Positions 48,430 to 52,794 of a DNA stretch of 52,794 nucleotides are shown here, piece after piece (position 1 is the stretch's first letter; the number at the start of each line of letters is the position of its first letter). Position numbers and translations under genes: made by a program. The notes beneath the pieces are model-generated. The model did not search any database. It was given only the letters and a program-made list of their open reading frames with translations, and was not told the DNA's origin. Source of the stretch: Tritrichomonas foetus (lineage: Eukaryota > Parabasalia > Tritrichomonadida > Tritrichomonadidae); assembly GCA_001839685.1 (NCBI GenBank), contig MLAK01000867.1, positions 1 to 52,794 of the forward strand, given 5' to 3'.

Positions 48430-50697
48430 TTATTTAGCCTCAGCATGTAAATTCTTGGCTTTCTCAACCATTTCAATTGGAACATCCAAATCGAATGGAA
48501 AGACGATAGGTAGAGAACGTAATGGTAGCGAATCAATGACGATACGAAGGAAATCACAATTTGGATCTCCAACATTTTCATAGAGCTCTTTGATACTTGG
48601 ATATCTGTTAAGAATTTCATCAGTAACTGGTTTGGTGATTGGATTAAGGAATAAATCATCCCATGTGGAATTGAGTGTAACCTCTTTGGTAATTTTGTTG
48701 GAGCATTTAACATGAACCTGTTGGGTAAGAACAATGTCTCTTGATGATTTACCAATTAAGATTTCATAGTCACCTGTGTTAACATGCCAATCATTTAATT
48801 CGGTATCATAATATGCCCATGAACGATAATCTAAGGTGAATGTAACTGTTTTAGTTTCATTTGGTGCAAGGAAAACTTTGGTGAAACTTCGTAATTCTTT
48901 AGGTGGACGTTCAACAAGATTTGTGTGATCTGAAACATATAATTGAACAATTTCTTTACCTGCAACAGATCCTGTGTTTTTAACATCAACACTAACTGTA
49001 ATGGTATCTTTATCTAAGAAATCCGATTTATTGACACGAAGATTTGAATATTCATATGTTGTATAACTTAAACCATAACCAAATGGAAAGATAACTTCCA
49101 TGTTTCGAGCATCATAATAACGATATCCAACCATGATTCCTTCACGATAAACAACTTTATCACTATATCCTGGGAAGTTTCCATATGATGGTGTATCTTC
49201 AAGACGACATGGGAATGTTTCACTTAATTTACCACTTGGATTAACTTCACCATATAAAATTCGTGATGTTGCTTCACCAATTGCTTGACCTCCAAGATAC
49301 ACTTCTAAAACTCCTTTAACTTGATTAAGCCATGGAAGAACAATTGGGGAACCATTATGTAGTACAACAACTGTATTTGGTTGAACTTTACATATTTCTT
49401 CAATTAAATGATTTTGACAATCGGGCATTCTTAAATGGGATCGATCAAATCCTTCTGATTCAAATGAATCTGGTAATCCTGCAAAAATTACAGCAACTTC
49501 TGCATTTTTAGCATTTGTAATTGCTTCTTCTTCTAATTTGGAAACAATTTCATCTGTTTCTGTTTGATAACCTTGTGAATATGTAACATTATATTTATCT
49601 TTACAGAAGTCAAATGCATTTGAAAGTTTAAATGGATTAATATGTGAGCTTCCTGATCCTTGATATCTTGGTGTTTGAGCAAATTCACCAATAAATGCAA
49701 CTTTTGTTGTTGCTTTTAATGGTAAAATATGCTCTTCATTCTTAAGAAGAACAATTGATTCTTCTGCAACTTGACGTGCAACTTCATGTGCTTTTTCTTN
49801 ATCAAATGTACTTTGTTTCTTACCATCAACTGCTTTGAACACAATATTCAAAATACGTTCACAACAACGATCAAGAATCTTTTCATCTAATTTACCTTCT
49901 TGAACTGCTTTAACAATTAATGCATCATTATAATTGCATGGACCTGGCATTTGTAATTCTAAACCAGCTTTAACACCTTCAACACGATCATTAACTGCTC
50001 CCCAATCACTCATAACGAATCCTTCATAACCCCATTCTTCACGAAGAACTTTTTCGAGAAGCCATTCATTTTCTGATGCAAATGTTCCATTAATTTTATT
50101 ATAGGAACACATAACTGTCCACGGTTGCGATTCTTTAATTGCACCTTCAAATGCAGCTAAATAAATTTCTCGAATTGCACGTGGATCTATTTCAGATGAA
50201 CAAACCATACGTCGAAATTCTTGATTATTACATGCAAAATGTTTAATACATGCACCAACATTCTGACTTTGAAGTCCTCGAATTAAACCACTTGATATTT
50301 TCGAAGCTACAAGTGGATCTTCTGACATATATTCAAAGTTACGACCACAAAGTGGTGATCGTTTAATATTAACTGCTGGACCAAGAATAACAGAAACATT
50401 TTCTGATTGACATTGATCACCAAGTGNTTCNCCCATTTTATATAATAATTCTGGATCAAAAGAACTTGATGTACAACAAGCTGCTGGGAAACAAACAGCA
50501 ATTTTACTATCATTGACACCTGTTGTTGATGCTTCATCATCTTGTTTACGAAGTCCATGTGGACCATCTGAAACCATAATTGAGGGAACATTCAGACGTG
50601 GAATATCAACTGTATGCCATGTGTCTTTTCCTGAACATAAACTTGCCTTCTCTTCAAGGGTGATCTTTGCAACAATTTCTTTTGCGTGTTGAGACAT
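48430..50697 (-). CDS. Glycoside hydrolase family 3 beta-glucosidase, bacterial type
   Basis: Encodes 755 residues from ATG 50697; a TTG three codons upstream is not needed, since a TCATT initiator (50712-50716, minus strand) lies 17 nt before the ATG. The GH3 N-domain has GRNFEYMSEDP, K152-H153 (CIKHFACNNQEF) and the nucleophile D231 in FVMSDWGAVN. The second domain has the acid/base motif ESEGFDRSHLRMP, and a fibronectin-III-like domain ends the protein, giving the order of clostridial BglB enzymes (VLEVYLGGQAIGEA, FPFGYGLSYTTYEYS). Expected reaction: release of terminal beta-D-glucose from oligosaccharides or glycosides. No signal peptide, so cytosolic or secreted by another route. Three ambiguous bases (49800, 50427, 50431) mask three residues. 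Similarity to bacterial enzymes suggests lateral transfer. Confidence 0.95.
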   Translation of the reverse strand: MSQHAKEIVAKITLEEKASLCSGKDTWHTVDIPRLNVPSIMVSDGPHGLRKQDDEASTTGVNDSKIAVCFPAACCTSSSFDPELLYKMXEXLGDQCQSENVSVILGPAVNIKRSPLCGRNFEYMSEDPLVASKISSGLIRGLQSQNVGACIKHFACNNQEFRRMVCSSEIDPRAIREIYLAAFEGAIKESQPWTVMCSYNKINGTFASENEWLLEKVLREEWGYEGFVMSDWGAVNDRVEGVKAGLELQMPGPCNYNDALIVKAVQEGKLDEKILDRCCERILNIVFKAVDGKKQSTFDXEKAHEVARQVAEESIVLLKNEEHILPLKATTKVAFIGEFAQTPRYQGSGSSHINPFKLSNAFDFCKDKYNVTYSQGYQTETDEIVSKLEEEAITNAKNAEVAVIFAGLPDSFESEGFDRSHLRMPDCQNHLIEEICKVQPNTVVVLHNGSPIVLPWLNQVKGVLEVYLGGQAIGEATSRILYGEVNPSGKLSETFPCRLEDTPSYGNFPGYSDKVVYREGIMVGYRYYDARNMEVIFPFGYGLSYTTYEYSNLRVNKSDFLDKDTITVSVDVKNTGSVAGKEIVQLYVSDHTNLVERPPKELRSFTKVFLAPNETKTVTFTLDYRSWAYYDTELNDWHVNTGDYEILIGKSSRDIVLTQQVHVKCSNKITKEVTLNSTWDDLFLNPITKPVTDEILNRYPSIKELYENVGDPNCDFLRIVIDSLPLRSLPIVFPFDLDVPIEMVEKAKNLHAEAK

Positions 50698-51505
50698 CTT
50701 TCTCAATAAAAAATGAAGTCATTGCTATTCCTCCCATTTCCTGTCTTGTAATTAATTTAGAATCATTCAATTTTTGGAATATCATCGAAAAAAATTGTGT
50801 TAGTGGATGCACTTGAACTTTTGTATAAAAATTGGTGGATGTTCATTCTATTCGAAAAAATTTCAATAGAGAATAATGTATTCTCAATAAATTGGAAAAC
50901 ACTCGCCTTATCTTTTCCATTGAGAAAGAAAAATACAAACAACCTCAACAAATCAATTAAAATAATGACTGAAATGTAGAAAATCAATTTTAGTGATTTT
51001 GCAGAAAGATTTCATATCATGATTTTGTCATTTATTTTTAGTGGTAATCATGAAATAAATGAAGGTAATTCCAGACTTATCATTTATCTGGTATTCCGAT
51101 AAATAAACATCATATCATCAAATTAACAAGAAAAATTTTTAATTTGAAATTAGATGATTTTATCTGTCAGTTATTCGCGGGGAAACATAACAAAAACATG
51201 ATTATAACATTAAGGATGTTAGTTGTTCACCAATATTTTTCTGGAAATACATTTCCATTTCTCCAATGGTGATGATTTATTCCTTTTCATGTCTTCTTCC
51301 ACTCCAACCACCCCACATAGTTTTCTCTCATATTTGAAACTTATCTAGACTCAATTTATTGAGAATACTTATTAGTACCTAGATGTACACATGGTATATT
51401 GATGTCTGCCTCAATATCATTCTTAAAATAGATATAAAGTATTGATTATTGATGAAGAAACGAATAAAATAATTAAAAATGAAATTTCAAGAAATTTTCA
51501 TTCAT
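50698..51505. other. AT-rich intergenic DNA, no gene seen
   Basis: Upstream region of the beta-glucosidase gene. The 74-codon (minus, 50763-50987) and 60-codon (plus, 50797-50979) frames overlap each other and have AT-driven composition; neither is supported. Confidence 0.5.
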
Positions 51506-51641
51506 TCTCTATTTTCGTTCTCTCTCTATTTTCGTTCTCTCTCTATTTTCATTCATTCTCTACTTTCATTCATTCTCTACTTTCATTCTCTCTCTACTTT
51601 CATTCTCTCTCTATTTTCGTTCTCTCCCTATTTTCATTCAA
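51506..51641. repeat. 17-bp minisatellite, eight copies
   Basis: Eight consecutive 17-bp units with the consensus TCTCTATTTTCGTTCTC (variants CATTCAT, CACTTTCAT) from 51506 to 51641. Pyrimidine-rich on this strand. An 84-codon frame spanning it (51442-51696) only translates the repeat (Ser-Leu-Phe-rich) and is not a gene. Confidence 0.92.
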
Positions 51642-51880
51642 TAAGGAATTAACTACATTGTTTTATTTTATTAAATTCTCAAATCATCTTTGTTAAGCCT
51701 TAATTTATTTATTTTTAAACTTATTGTCGTGAAAACACACTTCATTTATCACGATACAACGATAATAAAACAAAAAATGAATAGAAAAAGGAAAATGACA
51801 GAATTTTATCTTTTAAACAACAAAAAATGATATTTCATTCACCAAAAAACTTATCCAAGAACCCAAAGCATGAGAAAGTT
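51642..51880. other. 3' flank of the tetraspanin-like gene
   Basis: AT-rich 240 bp with poly(A)/poly(T) runs. Nothing recognised. Confidence 0.4.
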
Positions 51881-52591
51881 TCACATATCTGCAAACGGAT
51901 TCCCAAATTCTTGTATTTCTCTTTGTTTTGCTTCAAGCTCGTCCATTTCCTGCTCCTCGTCAGCAAGCGTTCTTATGTCCGGGTGGTGACAGATGGCGCA
52001 TCCGACAAAATCAATGAAGAGTCCAATCGTGAAGCAGACAAACATTGAAACAGAAGCAACATTCCTGATAGTTTCAAGAAATTCCCTCAGATTTTCCAAA
52101 CAAGCGGATTGTGCATTTTTCGGGCATTGGTTTTGATTATCTGGCCGGGTGAAATTTTTCAAGCCGCAGCAACACAGTTCTTCTTGGAGCATCAACCTTT
52201 CATCATTTTCAGACCTGGCCCAGATTTCCGAAGCAATATCCAAATACGATGCGACATCTGATGTGTAGAGTGACACCATAACTTCGATGACTAAAAGCGC
52301 CGTCATAAAAACATGGAAAAAAACCCATGCAAACGTAGTATTACTCGCCGATGAGCCATATCCGACAATGATGATAATAATCGATAGAAAAATAACCGCA
52401 ATCAAAAGTGTGACGATATCGACTGAAAGAAAACTGCTGACGCTGATTTTGCTGAAATAATAGATTGACAAAAAGCATAATGTTGTAACTGCGAACGATT
52501 GAACGAAGATAATCCATTGAAACATTGTTGTGAGCATTTTCTTTTCTTCATCTTTGGTATAAACACGAAAATTAAAGCACAATCGACCCAT
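51881..52591 (-). CDS. Tetraspanin-like four-pass membrane protein
   Basis: I propose the ATG at 52591, giving 236 residues, because TCATA (52600-52604, minus strand) is a canonical initiator 11 nt before it. The open frame also has an ATG at 52729 (282 residues), which has no initiator and adds a 46-residue hydrophilic start atypical for the family. Four hydrophobic segments follow tetraspanin spacing, with a large loop between the third and fourth holding CCCG (the CCG signature is in EELCCCGLKNF), two further cysteines (NQCPKNAQSACLEN) and charged residues. After the fourth helix come VGCAICHHPDIR, a likely palmitoylated cysteine patch, and an acidic-basic tail (ADEEQEMDELEAKQREIQEF). Trichomonads use tetraspanins in vesicle release and host contact. 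Confidence 0.85.
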   Translation of the reverse strand: MGRLCFNFRVYTKDEEKKMLTTMFQWIIFVQSFAVTTLCFLSIYYFSKISVSSFLSVDIVTLLIAVIFLSIIIIIVGYGSSASNTTFAWVFFHVFMTALLVIEVMVSLYTSDVASYLDIASEIWARSENDERLMLQEELCCCGLKNFTRPDNQNQCPKNAQSACLENLREFLETIRNVASVSMFVCFTIGLFIDFVGCAICHHPDIRTLADEEQEMDELEAKQREIQEFGNPFADM

Positions 52592-52794
52592 TTGGAAAAT
52601 ATGATTTCTATCAATGGCCAAATAACCACTGAATTTTTTAAGCATCAAAAAAAATGCCACATAATCATCTTGCCAATCTACTTGGTTGAGAATAAAAATG
52701 TTTATATTTTCATTCGAGTTAATTGGCATAGCATGTATAGTAATTTAAATAAATCAAAAAATGATAATCTATCACCTATTCCCTCCTATATGAA
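52592..52794. other. 5' flank of the tetraspanin-like gene
   Basis: Contains the initiator at 52600-52604 on the minus strand. The longer open frame extends through this stretch to an ATG at 52729, which I regard as less likely. Confidence 0.4.

Noticed and set aside
50763..50987. Overlapping 74- and 60-codon frames on opposite strands
   Set aside because: AT-driven composition, no motif, in the promoter region of the beta-glucosidase gene.
51442..51696. 84-codon frame rich in Ser, Phe and Leu
   Set aside because: It only translates the 17-bp minisatellite; no initiator and no motif.

Overview
The window looks like a chromosome fragment from a trichomonad (Parabasalia). My best guess is Tritrichomonas foetus or a close relative, but no species marker is present. 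Reasons: very AT-rich intergenic DNA; long intron-free eukaryotic genes (up to 1203 codons) on both strands; a lone R2R3 Myb regulator; a decayed DUF3447/ankyrin gene of the kind massively expanded in trichomonads; a kinase fused to SEL1 repeats; and, just upstream of many ATGs, the trichomonad initiator TCA(+1)Y(A/T). I used that initiator to correct several start codons.

Layout. 1-5.5 kb: C2-domain protein (+) converging on a RING-H2 ligase (-), with a 25-bp minisatellite between them, then a small acidic unknown protein (-). 5.5-13 kb: coding remnants, two Rab-type GTPases flanking a PQ-loop lysosomal-type transporter, and a small ORF with an in-frame stop. 13-20.5 kb: a beta-propeller/alpha-solenoid protein that resembles Nup160/Nup120, and a UFD4/TRIP12-type HECT ligase. 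21-25 kb: a reticulon/ARL6IP1-like ER-shaping protein converging on a PDI-like protein that lacks CXXC, separated by a 16-bp minisatellite whose centre is an assembly gap (22281-23006). 25-32.5 kb: a kinase-SEL1-UBR-box fusion, an axonemal microtubule-inner-protein-like gene and a GLUT-type sugar transporter. 33-35 kb: an ankyrin pseudogene and a 54-base A tract. 35-43 kb: a coiled-coil acidic-tail protein, a divergent pair (calmodulin-like and unknown), a pseudokinase, and an R2R3 Myb protein that appears truncated by an in-frame TAA. 45-52.8 kb: a myristoylation-type EF-hand protein, enolase with an N-terminal RIIa/DPY30-like module, a bacterial-type GH3 beta-glucosidase and a tetraspanin-like membrane protein.

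There are no operons. Genes are independent units, although several encode endomembrane proteins (Rabs, PQ-loop, reticulon, PDI-like, tetraspanin) and two encode ubiquitin ligases, with a third carrying a possible degron-reader domain. Enolase, the reticulon-like gene and the two Rabs use clearly more G/C-ending codons than their neighbours, which suggests high expression. The most interesting items are the kinase-SEL1-UBR fusion, the docking-domain enolase, the interrupted Myb gene, the pseudokinase, and a 10-mer (TTAACGGTCG) found twice, both times within 40 bp of a start codon. I found no tRNA, rRNA, CRISPR array or intact transposon.
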